DNA of 64,000 nt from Caballeronia concitans (lineage in GTDB: Bacteria; Pseudomonadota; Gammaproteobacteria; Burkholderiales; Burkholderiaceae), in assembly GCF_001544615.1 (NCBI RefSeq), contig NZ_FCNV02000003.1, positions 1 to 64,000 on the forward strand, read 5' to 3'. Both the position numbers and the translations under genes were made by a program. Of this stretch, positions 27,134-36,106 are shown piece after piece. The notes under the pieces are model-generated. The model worked only from the letters and a program-made list of their open reading frames with translations. It did not search any database and had not been told where the DNA came from. Within the stretch, counting starts at the first letter, position 1. Every line of letters starts with the position of its first letter.

Positions 27134-28684
27134 TCACGCCGGAAGCCTGAAACTCCCGATCGCCTCGCGCAGACCATCCACCTGATCCTTCAGCGAATGC
27201 GCGGCGGCGGCGGCCTCTTCGACGAGCGCCGCGTTCTGCTGCGTCACCTGATCCATTTCGACGACCGCGCGGTTCACCTGTTCGATGCCCGCGCTCTGCT
27301 CGCGCGACGCGTGGCTGATCTCGTCGAGAATTTCGTTCACGCGCCGCACCGATTGCACGATCTCGCCCATCGTCGCGCCCGCGTTCGAGACGAGCGATGC
27401 GCCTTCGTGCACCGTCTGCGTCGACGTTTCGATGAGCGCCTTGATCTCCTTCGCCGCCGTCGCCGATCGTTGCGCGAGGCTGCGCACTTCCGCCGCGACG
27501 ACCGCGAAGCCGCGTCCCTGTTCGCCCGCGCGCGCCGCTTCGACGGCCGCGTTGAGCGCGAGGATGTTCGTCTGGAACGCAATGCCGTCGATCACGCCGA
27601 TGATGTCGCCGATCTGCTGCGAGCTTTCGGTGATGCGCGTCATCGTGTGGATCACGTCGTCGACCACGCCGCTGCCGCGTGTCGCCACGTCGGCCGCCTG
27701 TTCCGCGAGCCGCGCCGCCTGCGCCGCGCTCTCGGCGTTGTGCTTCACGTTGACCGTCATCTCGTCCATGCTCGACGCCGTCTGCACGAGCGCCGCCGCC
27801 TGTTCCTCGGTGCGCTGCGACAGGTCGGTGTTGCCCGCCGCGATTTCCGACGCGCCCACGTTGATGTTTTCCGTGCCGTCCCGCACGCGCGAGACGGTTT
27901 GCACGAGGCCGCGCTGCATCGTCGAAAGCGCGTGGAGCAGGCTCGTGGTGTCGCCGGGGCGCACCTCGACGGTCGCCGTCAGATCGCCGCGCGCGATGCG
28001 ATGCGCCGCGCCGACCGCCAGTTCCAGTTCGCCGCCGAGATGGCGCTTGATGCTGCGCAGGACGACGAGCATCGCCACGGTCGCCGCCGCGCCGAGCATC
28101 GCGGTGATCGCGAGCCAGCGCAGCGCGCTCGCGTAAAACGCGCTCTGCACGTCGTCCATGTACATGCCGGTCACGAGATACCAGTCCCACGGCGCGAAGC
28201 GCTGCGCATACGAGAGCTTCGCGACCGGCTTGTCGCTGCCCGGCTTCGACCACAGATAGTTGACGAAGCCGCCGCCCGGCTGATCGCCCGCCTTGACGAT
28301 ATCGACGAACAGCCGGTTGCCCGCCGGATCGGTGTACGCCGAAAGGTCCTGGCCGATCATCGCGGCTTTGATCGGGTGCATCACCATGGTGGGATGCGAA
28401 TCGTTGATGGACAGATAGCCGTCCGTGCCGTAGCGGATCGCGCCTACGACTTCGAGCGCCTTTTTCCTCGCCTCGTCGTCCGTGAGCGTCTTGTTGGCGG
28501 CGAGCGCCGCGTAGTGCGAAACAATCGCATACGCCTCGCCGACGAGCGTTTTCAACTGCTCCTTGCGATCGTCGATCATCGACGTCCGGTTCTGCCACGC
28601 CCCGATCACGCCAATGGCGATCAGGCCGATCCACAGCACGGCAATCAGCGAGCCGAGCTTTTTGTTCAGGGTCATTCCGTTCAT
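27134..28684 (-). CDS. Methyl-accepting chemotaxis protein with single Cache domain
   Basis: This transmembrane chemoreceptor signals through CheA/CheW. The 516 residues comprise helix TM1 ([20 protein letters not shown]), a periplasmic sCache-like domain of about 140 residues ([20 protein letters not shown] is the ligand-pocket signature) and TM2 near residues 190-210. HAMP and the long cytoplasmic coiled coil follow. The hairpin tip [20 protein letters not shown] is diagnostic. It is convergent with the M20 amidohydrolase. sCache receptors with this pocket often sense short carboxylates, but the ligand is not predictable here. Confidence 0.94.
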   Translation of the reverse strand: MNGMTLNKKLGSLIAVLWIGLIAIGVIGAWQNRTSMIDDRKEQLKTLVGEAYAIVSHYAALAANKTLTDDEARKKALEVVGAIRYGTDGYLSINDSHPTMVMHPIKAAMIGQDLSAYTDPAGNRLFVDIVKAGDQPGGGFVNYLWSKPGSDKPVAKLSYAQRFAPWDWYLVTGMYMDDVQSAFYASALRWLAITAMLGAAATVAMLVVLRSIKRHLGGELELAVGAAHRIARGDLTATVEVRPGDTTSLLHALSTMQRGLVQTVSRVRDGTENINVGASEIAAGNTDLSQRTEEQAAALVQTASSMDEMTVNVKHNAESAAQAARLAEQAADVATRGSGVVDDVIHTMTRITESSQQIGDIIGVIDGIAFQTNILALNAAVEAARAGEQGRGFAVVAAEVRSLAQRSATAAKEIKALIETSTQTVHEGASLVSNAGATMGEIVQSVRRVNEILDEISHASREQSAGIEQVNRAVVEMDQVTQQNAALVEEAAAAAHSLKDQVDGLREAIGSFRLPA

Positions 28685-28847
28685 GTGTGCGCCCGCTCTC
28701 TTTCCGGTTCTTGCAAGGTCTCGAATCGTCTTTTCGACGATGCGACGGCGCGCGCCGCCGCATGCCTGCTTTACGGCGGGCGGGCGGCGGACTATAGGCG
28801 GGGATTACCCGATGCCCGCGGGCGCGGCGGCATCCGGAAAGCGGGCG

Positions 28848-29009
28848 TCAGAAGCGCCGGATCGGGTCCTTGTCGGGCGGCGCTTCCGGATGCTGCGGCT
28901 CGTCCGGACGATGCCCGGGCGAGGGGGGCGTGAGCGGATCGGCTTCGGGATCGCGGTTCGGGTCCGCGATCGGATCGGGGACGGGACTGGTCTGCATGTC
29001 GAATTTCAT
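28848..29009 (-). CDS. Small Pro/Asp-rich protein
   Basis: This is a 53-residue protein starting MKFDMQTSPVPDPIADPNRD, extremely rich in Pro, Asp and Glu and probably disordered. It has no signal peptide. A GGGAG ribosome site with good spacing supports the start. It follows the GT9-like gene by 19 bases on the same strand and probably shares its transcript. The long frame upstream of this ATG has no coding character. Function unknown. Confidence 0.6.
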   Translation of the reverse strand: MKFDMQTSPVPDPIADPNRDPEADPLTPPSPGHRPDEPQHPEAPPDKDPIRRF

Positions 29010-29028
29010 TTTGGCTCCCGAAAGAAAG

Positions 29029-29634
29029 TCAGAGCGCGTCGTGCGCAGCCGGCATGTGCAGCGTGAACGGCCGGCCGGGATGCGCGTGCTCCATGTCCGA
29101 CAGTTCGGCGCGGGCGCGGCGCGTGATCGCATCGCTCGCGGTGTCGCGCGGATGTTCCTTCAACACGATATGCGGCGTGCCGAGCGCCCGCGCGACGGCC
29201 ACGGGGGAAGGCGCGGCGGCGTCGTCGGAGAGCAGGAGCTGCGCATCCGCGATCAGGCGCGGCAGCGTGCGCGGTCCGACCGCGCCGGCCAGAAAGAGCG
29301 CTGCGGTCTGCATCGCGCCGAGCACGCCGGCGGTGCGCTCGGGATCGGGCGTATCGCCGATGATCGCGACCTGCCAGCCATCGGCGGCGAGCTGGTCGGC
29401 GACGTCGGCGTACCGGTCGGCCGGCCACGCGGGCGCGGCGTGATGGCTGCCGGGATGGATCAGCACCAGCCGCTCCCGTTCGATGCCGTGAAACGCGACG
29501 AGCTCGTCGTATTCGGCATCCGACAGCGCGTCGTCGGACGGCGAGCCGCCGGGCGAATCGGGGATCAGCGCCGGGGCGAGCGACAGTTCGGGGGACAGCG
29601 CGTCGGCTAGTTGGGAAAAGGGATTGGCTCGCAT
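29029..29634 (-). CDS. Short glycosyltransferase family 9-like protein
   Basis: The 201-residue protein has the second-domain features of heptosyltransferases (GT9): LVLIHPGSHHAAPAWPADRY with the conserved Gly/Ser and Trp, then ADQLAADGWQVAIIGDTPDP, and a late segment (LPRLIADAQLLLSDDAAAPS) equivalent to the nucleotide-sugar site. Full GT9 enzymes have about 320-350 residues, and the N-terminal acceptor domain is missing here. The diagnostic D-s-G-p-x-H is replaced by DDAAAPSPV, so activity is doubtful. It could be a degenerate or regulatory relative. A small Pro/Asp-rich gene follows 19 bases downstream. Confidence 0.65.
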   Translation of the reverse strand: MRANPFSQLADALSPELSLAPALIPDSPGGSPSDDALSDAEYDELVAFHGIERERLVLIHPGSHHAAPAWPADRYADVADQLAADGWQVAIIGDTPDPERTAGVLGAMQTAALFLAGAVGPRTLPRLIADAQLLLSDDAAAPSPVAVARALGTPHIVLKEHPRDTASDAITRRARAELSDMEHAHPGRPFTLHMPAAHDAL

Positions 29635-29844
29635 CCTGACTCCTGCAAATGGCGTGGCCTCGTGTTTCGACCGCGCATGACGGGCGCGCGGCGGGCGATG
29701 GGAGGCATTAGGTGCAGCACGCCTCGTGCCTATCAGGAATCGGTCTATCGGGGCCGGGTCACGTCATCTCATTGGTATTGAAGGTGGTGGGGCGGGGATC
29801 GTCAAGGCGCGCCTGTCGCGGCTTGTCGCGGCGAGTCGCAGCCG

Positions 29845-29884
29845 AAAAAAACCGCCGCCCTGCATGCAGGAGCGGCGGTTTTTA
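29845..29884. terminator. Bidirectional rho-independent terminator
   Basis: AAAAACCGCCGC pairs perfectly with GCGGCGGTTTTT around a 13-base loop that is itself palindromic (CTGCATGCAG). A and T runs flank both arms. It lies downstream of the minus-strand membrane-protein gene that starts near 30.4 kb. Confidence 0.85.
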
Positions 29885-29910
29885 TGAACGCCGGAAGTGA
29901 AACTTGGCGC

Positions 29911-30405
29911 TCAAGTCTCCGAGTGACCGTCCTCGGCGGGCAGCGTCTTGGGCGTGAAGGCTTCGGCGCGGCGGCGGATGCCATCGACTTCGCCGGTCAC
30001 GAAAGTGCGGTTGTCGGCGGCGAGCGCCTGCTGATACGACGCGCCTTCCGGCACGCGATGCAGCAGCGCGCGAAGTTCGCCCTGCGTGGTCTGCTCGACG
30101 GGCTCGTAGTCGTAGAGCGCGAGCTGGAGTTCGGCGCGCTCGTGCAGCAGGAACAGGCACGACGCGAATACCGCGACGCCCAGCACTTCCTGCGCGCCGA
30201 AGCGGAACTCGTGCGGCACCGGCGAGAACGTGAGCCACGCGACTAAAGCCGCGCCGACGAGCGCCAGCGCGATGGTCGCGTTGAGCAGCCAGCCGGCGCG
30301 CGCGATGAGGCGCTCGCGTTCGCTATGCAATTGCCCGGCCGATTTCGGCACGAGCGCGGTCAGGGTGTGTTGCTGGCGAAGAACTTCGAGCGGCAAAGCG
30401 GCCAT
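29911..30405 (-). CDS. Hypothetical two-helix membrane protein
   Basis: I do not recognise this 164-residue protein. The ATG gives MAALPLEVLRQQHTLTALVP. Two membrane segments lie at about residues 38-60 (LLNATIALALVGAALVAWLT) and 72-88 (EVLGVAVFASCLFLL). A hydrophilic tail (EPVEQTTQGELRALLHRVPE onward) ends in a charged DGHSET. Both termini are probably cytoplasmic. The open frame further upstream has no coding character. A strong terminator follows. Function unknown. Confidence 0.6.
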   Translation of the reverse strand: MAALPLEVLRQQHTLTALVPKSAGQLHSERERLIARAGWLLNATIALALVGAALVAWLTFSPVPHEFRFGAQEVLGVAVFASCLFLLHERAELQLALYDYEPVEQTTQGELRALLHRVPEGASYQQALAADNRTFVTGEVDGIRRRAEAFTPKTLPAEDGHSET

Positions 30406-30520
30406 GAATATCGTCTCGACGAATAGGCGCCGGAAGGCGCGACATCGGTTCAACGCATGGCTTACACGATCGTTGACGAGCCTTTCGTTTTGTTGCTTCC
30501 TGTTTCCTCCTGTTGCATTC

Positions 30521-30542
30521 GCCGATGCCGATGCCGATGCCG
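30521..30542. repeat. Short hexanucleotide tandem repeat
   Basis: Three full copies of GCCGAT plus GCCG occur in the spacer between the UdgX-family gene and the membrane-protein gene. It is a simple slippage-type repeat; the number of copies could vary between strains. Confidence 0.8.
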
Positions 30543-30550
30543 GCACGCCG

Positions 30551-32071
30551 TCAGCGCGTGCGATCCTTCACGGGCGTGCGGACCGTGGCGGTGCCGTCGG
30601 CGATCTGCTGCGCGAACACGAGCGCCTCGACGATCGTCCCGAAGACTTCCTCGCGCACTTTTTCGTCGGTCAGGCGCAGCAAGTACGACGGATGATAGGT
30701 CGGCACGACAATGCGCCCCTTATGCTCGATCGTCTTGCCGAGATACTCCGACAGCGCCGTGCGATGCCCCGTCAGCGCCTTCAGCGCCGTCGCCCCGAGC
30801 GCGACGACCACCTTCGGCGCAATGCGCGTCAGCTCTTCGTCGAGCCAGTAGCGGCACGCCTCGCGCTCGCGCTGCGACGGCGTCACGAGCAACCGTTCCT
30901 TGTCGCCGCCGGCTTCCTGCGCCTGCTCGTCCCACTTGAAGTGCTTCACCGCGTTCGTCAGAAAAAGCGATTCGCGCGTCAACTGCGCCTCGCGGATGGC
31001 GTCGTCGAGCAGCTTGCCCGCCGCGCCGACGAACGGCGTGCCCTCGCGGTCTTCGCTGTCGCCCGGCTGCTCGCCGACCAGCATCACGCGCGCGTTGTCC
31101 GGCCCCGTGCCCGGCACCGCCTGCGTGGCGTTGCGCCAGAGCGAGCAGCGCTTGCACGCGTCGAGCGACGGCGGCGCCTTCAGCGACGTGCCCTTGAGCG
31201 GCTCCAGATCCGTATTGAGCGGGACTTCCATGTCGTCCGGCACGTTGCGCGGTTCGCGGTCGCGCCGCGTGTACGGGTCCGCGCGGGCAATCAGCGCGGG
31301 ATCGGCGCGCTCGTTCGGCGGGCTCTTCCAGTAGCGCACCGGCATGTGCGACGCCATTTCGACGGCGTTTTCCAGCGCGGGCGCGAACGTGCTCTCGTAA
31401 TAGGCGAGCCACAGCGCCTCGATGGCGTCGCCGCTGACTGCCTCGCCGCTCATGGAATCGGCGCTCTCGCCGAAGTCCATCGGCTTTTCTTCCGGCTCGC
31501 TCGTGCGGTCCACGCGCAGCAGCGCGCCGTCCCAGAAGGCCGCGCCGTGCGGCGTGGCGATCATCCACGTGGCGCTGCCCATGCGCGTGGCGAAGTGCAT
31601 GGCGGCGTGTTCCAGCAGGTCGTGCACCGGCTCGCACCAGCTGATGAACTCCGGCGGCCCGAGCGACGCGTCCCGATGCCGGAAGCGCAGCGTCTTGCGC
31701 ATCTTGCTTTCCTCTACCTGCACGGCTTCGATCATGCGATTCAGCCGATGCCCGTCCGCGTCTTCCGGCGATGCGACCGCGCGGTCGCCCTGCGTCCAGC
31801 GCCACAGCACCTTGTAGAGAAACGGCCAGCGGTCCCGCGCGCGGTAACACGCGGCCGTTTCGAGCATGGCCAGGAATTCGCGGGCGATCTTCACCGGCTT
31901 GGGCGCGTTCGGGTCCACCGGGCCGCACGGCGGGGCAATGGTGCCGAACACCGTGGCCGATGCAGCCGACTCGCGCCAGAGCACGTCTTCCGGCGCCACG
32001 CCCTCGGTGACGAGTGAGCGCGCGACGGTGCGCCATGCAGCGAACGATGGGTCGAGGATGACGCTTTTCAT
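30551..32071 (-). CDS. UdgX-family protein fused to a DUF4130 domain, KRRIH histidine absent
   Basis: The 506-residue protein joins an N-terminal DUF4130/TIGR03915 domain (about 1-250, with RFRHRDASLGPPEFISWCEP and VRYWKSPPNE) to a UDG-superfamily domain of the UdgX type. In the latter, CKRC (306-309) and C406 are Fe-S ligands, GEQPGDSED (333-341) is motif I and HPSYLLR (460-466) motif II. The TNAVKHFKW segment matches UdgX. The KRRIH loop, whose His forms the covalent bond to the abasic site in UdgX, is here K-E-R-L-L (391-395), so the His position is Leu. The product may therefore excise uracil without self-crosslinking, or may only bind DNA. Confidence 0.88.
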   Translation of the reverse strand: MKSVILDPSFAAWRTVARSLVTEGVAPEDVLWRESAASATVFGTIAPPCGPVDPNAPKPVKIAREFLAMLETAACYRARDRWPFLYKVLWRWTQGDRAVASPEDADGHRLNRMIEAVQVEESKMRKTLRFRHRDASLGPPEFISWCEPVHDLLEHAAMHFATRMGSATWMIATPHGAAFWDGALLRVDRTSEPEEKPMDFGESADSMSGEAVSGDAIEALWLAYYESTFAPALENAVEMASHMPVRYWKSPPNERADPALIARADPYTRRDREPRNVPDDMEVPLNTDLEPLKGTSLKAPPSLDACKRCSLWRNATQAVPGTGPDNARVMLVGEQPGDSEDREGTPFVGAAGKLLDDAIREAQLTRESLFLTNAVKHFKWDEQAQEAGGDKERLLVTPSQREREACRYWLDEELTRIAPKVVVALGATALKALTGHRTALSEYLGKTIEHKGRIVVPTYHPSYLLRLTDEKVREEVFGTIVEALVFAQQIADGTATVRTPVKDRTR

Positions 32072-32188
32072 CGGAAACCGGAACCAGAAAAGGCTGAAAA
32101 GTACTGTATATCCATACAGTATTCTAGCGATGACTCCGGCTTCGCGGCAACTTTTCTGGGATGGTCGTGCCCTTTTGCCGCGACGGTT

Positions 32189-32770
32189 TTATTGCAGATC
32201 GGCTGGCAGATCGACGTCGCGCAGCACGTTGGGATCGTCGACATCGACGGCGAGCGGCTTCACGTTCGCGAAGAGGCCGCGCGCACCGGCGTCGCCGTCG
32301 AGCGAAACGAGCGCCTCGCGATGCGCCATGCCGAATCCCGCCGGATGCCCCCGCGAGCCGCGATAGAACGGCGCGACCAGTGCCGCGCCGCCGTCGAGCG
32401 CACGCGCGACAGCTTCGATCGTCGCGGGCTCGATCCACGGCATGTCGCCGAGCGCGACGATCCAGCCGTCCGCTTCGGATGTCGCGCGAACGGCGGCGGC
32501 GAGCGTCGCGCCCATGCCGCGCTCCGCGTCCACGCTGAAGATGACGCTGCAGCCGGCTTCGTTGAGCACGTCGGCCAGCTTTTCCGCGCCCGGCCGCACG
32601 ACCGCGACGACTTCCGCCGCGACCGCGAGCAGCCGTCGCGCGGACTGAAACACGACCGGCGTGCCGTTGGGCAGCGGGGCGAGCAGCTTATTGCGCAGGC
32701 CGGACGGGTCGAAGCGGGTGCCGAGGCCCGCCGCCAGCAGGATGCCGGTCGCGTTCGACGAATAGGTCAT
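32189..32770 (-). CDS. MocA-like molybdenum cofactor nucleotidyltransferase
   Basis: This nucleotidyltransferase of 193 residues shows GILLAAGLGTRFDPSGLRNK (the G-x-G-x-R and Lys motifs), an Asp metal site in VALGDMPWI, and HPAGFGMAH near residue 150. These match MocA/MobA-type enzymes that attach CMP or GMP to molybdopterin. Located 118 bases downstream of paoC, it is a good candidate to make the MCD cofactor that PaoC-type enzymes use. E. coli instead has paoD (an XdhC-like chaperone) after paoC. The ATG of MTYSSNATG is preferred over an upstream start. It could alternatively handle a different nucleotide sugar. Confidence 0.75.
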   Translation of the reverse strand: MTYSSNATGILLAAGLGTRFDPSGLRNKLLAPLPNGTPVVFQSARRLLAVAAEVVAVVRPGAEKLADVLNEAGCSVIFSVDAERGMGATLAAAVRATSEADGWIVALGDMPWIEPATIEAVARALDGGAALVAPFYRGSRGHPAGFGMAHREALVSLDGDAGARGLFANVKPLAVDVDDPNVLRDVDLPADLQ

Positions 32771-32888
32771 CGCGCTGCTCGAGGGAAGAGGGAGAAGCCG
32801 ATTGTGCAGCGCGTCGAAGACGGCGGCAAGCGCGCAAAAAATCACGCCGCCCGCGCGCATCGCACGGACGGCGCATCGTTGCCCGCGC

Positions 32889-35111
32889 TTACGCCATCGT
32901 CGGTCCCATCACCTTGTCGAGCGTGATCGGCAAGTCGCGCACGCGCACGCCCGTCGCGTGATAGACGGCGCTTCCGAGCGCGCCCGCCACGCCCGTGATG
33001 CCGATTTCGCCGATCCCGCGCGCGCCGAGCGGATTGATATGCGGGTCCGGCTGGCCGACGAACGAAATGTCCAGCAGGCCGATATCCGCGTTCACCGGCA
33101 CGTGATACTCGGCGAGATTCGCGTTCGTGTAACGGCCGTAGCGCACGTCGAGTTCGCTCTTTTCCAGCAGCGCCGAGCCGACGCCCCACACGATGCCGCC
33201 CATCAACTGGCTATGCGCCGTCTTTTCGTTGAGGAGCGTTCCCACGTCGTAGACCGCGACGATGCGCGGCACGCGGATGACGCCGAGGTCGGCATCGACG
33301 TGCACTTCCGCGAACACCGCGCCGAACGAGTGAAACGAGTACTCCTTCTTCTCGTCGCCAGGGCGCGCGGTCGCGACCGCCTCGATCGGCCTGCCGCCGT
33401 TACGCGCGATGATGGCCGCGGCCGGATCGCGCTTGTCGGGCGTGGACACGCTCACGACCCAGCCGTTGCTCACGGTCACGTCCTCGCGCGGAAGGCCGGC
33501 GACGGGCGATCCGCGATCGGCGATGGCCATCGCGATGAGCTGATCGCGCGCCTGTTTCGCGGCTGCCTGCACCGCCGGCGACACGCTCGCCGCCGATTGC
33601 GAGCCGCCCGACACCGGCGCTTTCGGCAGCGACGAATCGCCGAGCGCGAAGCTCACGTAATCGAGCGGAAAGCCGAGCGCGTCGGCGGCGACCTGCGTCA
33701 TGATCGTGTACGTGCCGGTGCCGAGATCCTGCGTGCCAGAGGCGACCATCGCGGTGCCGTCGGGCAGAATGCGCGCCACCGCCGACGCCTCGCTGCGATT
33801 GGCCGGATATGTCGCCGTCGCCATGCCCCAGCCGACGAGCGTATTGCCTTCGCGCATGGAACGCGGCGCCGCATTGCGCTTCGACCAGCCGAACTTCTCC
33901 GCGCCTTCCCGGTAGCAATCGACGAGCGCCTTGCTCGACCACGGCTTCTTTTCCTGCGGCTCCATGTTCGCGTAATTCTTGATGCGGAACGCGAGCGGGT
34001 CCATGCCGAGCCGGTACGCCATTTCGTCCATCGCCGATTCGAGCGCGAACGAGCCGCTCGTCTCGCCGGGCGCGCGCATGAAGGTCGGCGTGCCGACATC
34101 CAGCCTCACGAGCTTGTGCGATGTCGACTGATTCGGCACCGCGTACAGCATCCGCGTGAGGATGGCCGAGCTTTCCGTCCAGTCCTCGAACGTCGATGTC
34201 GTCGAGATGACGTCGTGGCGCATGCCGGTCATCGTGCCGTCGGCGCGCGCGCTCACCTGGATGCGCTGCTCGGTGAACGGCCGGTTGCCGACCATGCCGA
34301 ACATCTGCGGGCGTTCGAGCACGAGCTTGACGGGCCGGCCGGTCTGCTTCGACGCCATCGCGGCGAGCACCACGTGCGACCACGCCGAGCCCTTGCAGCC
34401 GAAGCCGCCGCCGACGAACGGGCAGATCACGCGCACGTTGTCGTCCGGGATGCCGAAGAACTTCGCCACCGCGCTCTTCGCGCCGGAGACGCCTTGGGTC
34501 GCGTCGTAGAGCGTGAGCTTCGGGCCGTCCCAGCGGGCGAGCGTCGCGTGCGGCTCCATCGGGTTGTGATGCTCGTTGGGCGTCGTGTAGACGGCGTCGA
34601 GGCGCGTCGGCCCCTGGCGCAAGCCGGCTTCGACATCGCCGCGCTGCGTCGTGATCGCGCGGCCCATCATTTTTTCCGGCTGGTACGCGGACGCCCGGGC
34701 GCGCGCGAAATCCGCGTTGGGCGTCGTCGCTTCGTAGCGGATATCGACGAAACGCGCCGCGCCTTGCGCATGCTCCAGCGTATCCGCGACGACGACCGCC
34801 ACCGGCTCGTTGCTGTAGCGCACTTCGTTCGTCTGCAGCAGCGTGAGCTTGCGCACGGCGGGCGGCTGCGCGTCGGGGACGCCGCCGTTCGGCAGGCGCA
34901 TCGCGTTCTGGTACGTCATCACGAGCAGCACGCCGGGCATGGCTTGCGCGCGGCTCGTGTCGATGGATGCGATGCGCGCCTTCGCCACCGTGCTCGTGAC
35001 GAGCACCGCGTGCGCGAGCTTCGATTCGCTGTTGTCGCCCGAATAGCGCGCCTGGCCGGTGACTTTCAGCACGCCGTCGGTGCGGTCGAGCGGTTGACCG
35101 ATGACACTCAT
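32889..35111 (-). CDS. paoC: Aldehyde oxidoreductase molybdenum-binding subunit
   Basis: PaoC is the large subunit of a periplasmic molybdo-flavo-Fe-S enzyme that oxidises aldehydes to acids. The 740-residue product is of the xanthine dehydrogenase large-subunit family. The Mo-cofactor segments [11 protein letters not shown] and [11 protein letters not shown] and the catalytic Glu, E702 in GARGIGEIG, are present. Like E. coli PaoC (732 residues) it has no own signal and is presumably exported with PaoA. The ATG overlaps the paoB stop by four bases. Upstream frames in continuity with this gene are shadow of paoB. Aromatic aldehydes are the substrates known for the E. coli enzyme. Confidence 0.92.
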   Translation of the reverse strand: MSVIGQPLDRTDGVLKVTGQARYSGDNSESKLAHAVLVTSTVAKARIASIDTSRAQAMPGVLLVMTYQNAMRLPNGGVPDAQPPAVRKLTLLQTNEVRYSNEPVAVVVADTLEHAQGAARFVDIRYEATTPNADFARARASAYQPEKMMGRAITTQRGDVEAGLRQGPTRLDAVYTTPNEHHNPMEPHATLARWDGPKLTLYDATQGVSGAKSAVAKFFGIPDDNVRVICPFVGGGFGCKGSAWSHVVLAAMASKQTGRPVKLVLERPQMFGMVGNRPFTEQRIQVSARADGTMTGMRHDVISTTSTFEDWTESSAILTRMLYAVPNQSTSHKLVRLDVGTPTFMRAPGETSGSFALESAMDEMAYRLGMDPLAFRIKNYANMEPQEKKPWSSKALVDCYREGAEKFGWSKRNAAPRSMREGNTLVGWGMATATYPANRSEASAVARILPDGTAMVASGTQDLGTGTYTIMTQVAADALGFPLDYVSFALGDSSLPKAPVSGGSQSAASVSPAVQAAAKQARDQLIAMAIADRGSPVAGLPREDVTVSNGWVVSVSTPDKRDPAAAIIARNGGRPIEAVATARPGDEKKEYSFHSFGAVFAEVHVDADLGVIRVPRIVAVYDVGTLLNEKTAHSQLMGGIVWGVGSALLEKSELDVRYGRYTNANLAEYHVPVNADIGLLDISFVGQPDPHINPLGARGIGEIGITGVAGALGSAVYHATGVRVRDLPITLDKVMGPTMA

Positions 35112-36097
35112 GCGGCACCTCCTGCCTGTTCGACGGCGCGTACGATCGCCCGCTGCGCGAGCGTCACCTTGAATGCGTTGTCGCGCTGCGGCTTCGCGCC
35201 CTGCACGGCGAGCGCGGCGGCGCTTTGCAGCGTCGCGCGGTCGAGCGTCTTGCCGATGAGCGCCGCTTCCGTCGCGTTCGCGCGCCACGGCTTGTGCGCG
35301 ACGCCGCCGAGCGCGATGCGCGCGGTCTTCACCGTGTTGCCGTCCATCTGCAACGCCGCCGCGACCGAGACCAGCGCGAACGCATAGCTCGCGCGGTCGC
35401 GCACCTTCAGATACTTCGAGTGATCGGCGAAAAGCGGCGGCGGAAGATCGACCGCTGTGATCAGCTCGCCGGGTTTCAGCGTCGTATCGAGATCGGGCCG
35501 GTCGCCCGGCAGCCGATGAAACTCCGCGAACGGAATCGCGCGCTCGCCATCGCGGCCGCTCACGCGCACGACGGCATCGAGCGCGGCGAGCGCCACGCTC
35601 ATGTCGGACGGATTCGTCGCGATGCACTGGTTGCTCGCGCCGAGAATCGCGTGAATGCGGGTGTTGCCTTCGAGCGCCGCGCATCCGCTGCCGGGATTGC
35701 GCTTGTTGCACTGGGGAAAGGCGGTGTCGTAGAAGTAATAGCAGCGCGTGCGTTGCATCAGATTGCCGCCGACCGTCGCCATGTTTCGCAATTGCGCCGA
35801 TGCCCCCGCTAGAAACGCCTGCGACAAGAGCGGATAGCGCTCGCGCACCCACGTGTGATTGGCGGCGTCGCTGTTGCGCACGAGCGCGCCGATGCGCAGG
35901 CCGCCGTCCGGCAGCGTCGTGATGGTGTCGAGCCCGCCGATATGCGTGATATCGACGAGCTTCGCGGGCCGCGCGACGCCGCCCTTCATCAGGTCCAGCA
36001 GATTCGTTCCGCCGCCGATGTACACCGTGCCGGGATGGCTGCCCGCCTGAATCGCCGAGCCGATGTCGGCGGCGCGCTGATAGGAGATCGCGTCCAT
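35108..36097 (-). CDS. paoB: Aldehyde oxidoreductase FAD subunit
   Basis: PaoB carries FAD and an extra 4Fe-4S cluster. The 329 residues show the FAD-binding [16 protein letters not shown] and [13 protein letters not shown] segments. Cys residues in RTRCYYF, FPQCNKR, GSGCAAL and NQCIATN match the four ligands of the E. coli 4Fe-4S cluster. A TAAGGAG site precedes the ATG. It sits between paoA (9 bases upstream) and paoC (overlapping). Electrons flow from the Mo centre in PaoC through PaoA to this subunit. Confidence 0.92.
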   Translation of the reverse strand: MDAISYQRAADIGSAIQAGSHPGTVYIGGGTNLLDLMKGGVARPAKLVDITHIGGLDTITTLPDGGLRIGALVRNSDAANHTWVRERYPLLSQAFLAGASAQLRNMATVGGNLMQRTRCYYFYDTAFPQCNKRNPGSGCAALEGNTRIHAILGASNQCIATNPSDMSVALAALDAVVRVSGRDGERAIPFAEFHRLPGDRPDLDTTLKPGELITAVDLPPPLFADHSKYLKVRDRASYAFALVSVAAALQMDGNTVKTARIALGGVAHKPWRANATEAALIGKTLDRATLQSAAALAVQGAKPQRDNAFKVTLAQRAIVRAVEQAGGAA

Positions 36098-36106
36098 GTC
36101 GTCTCC

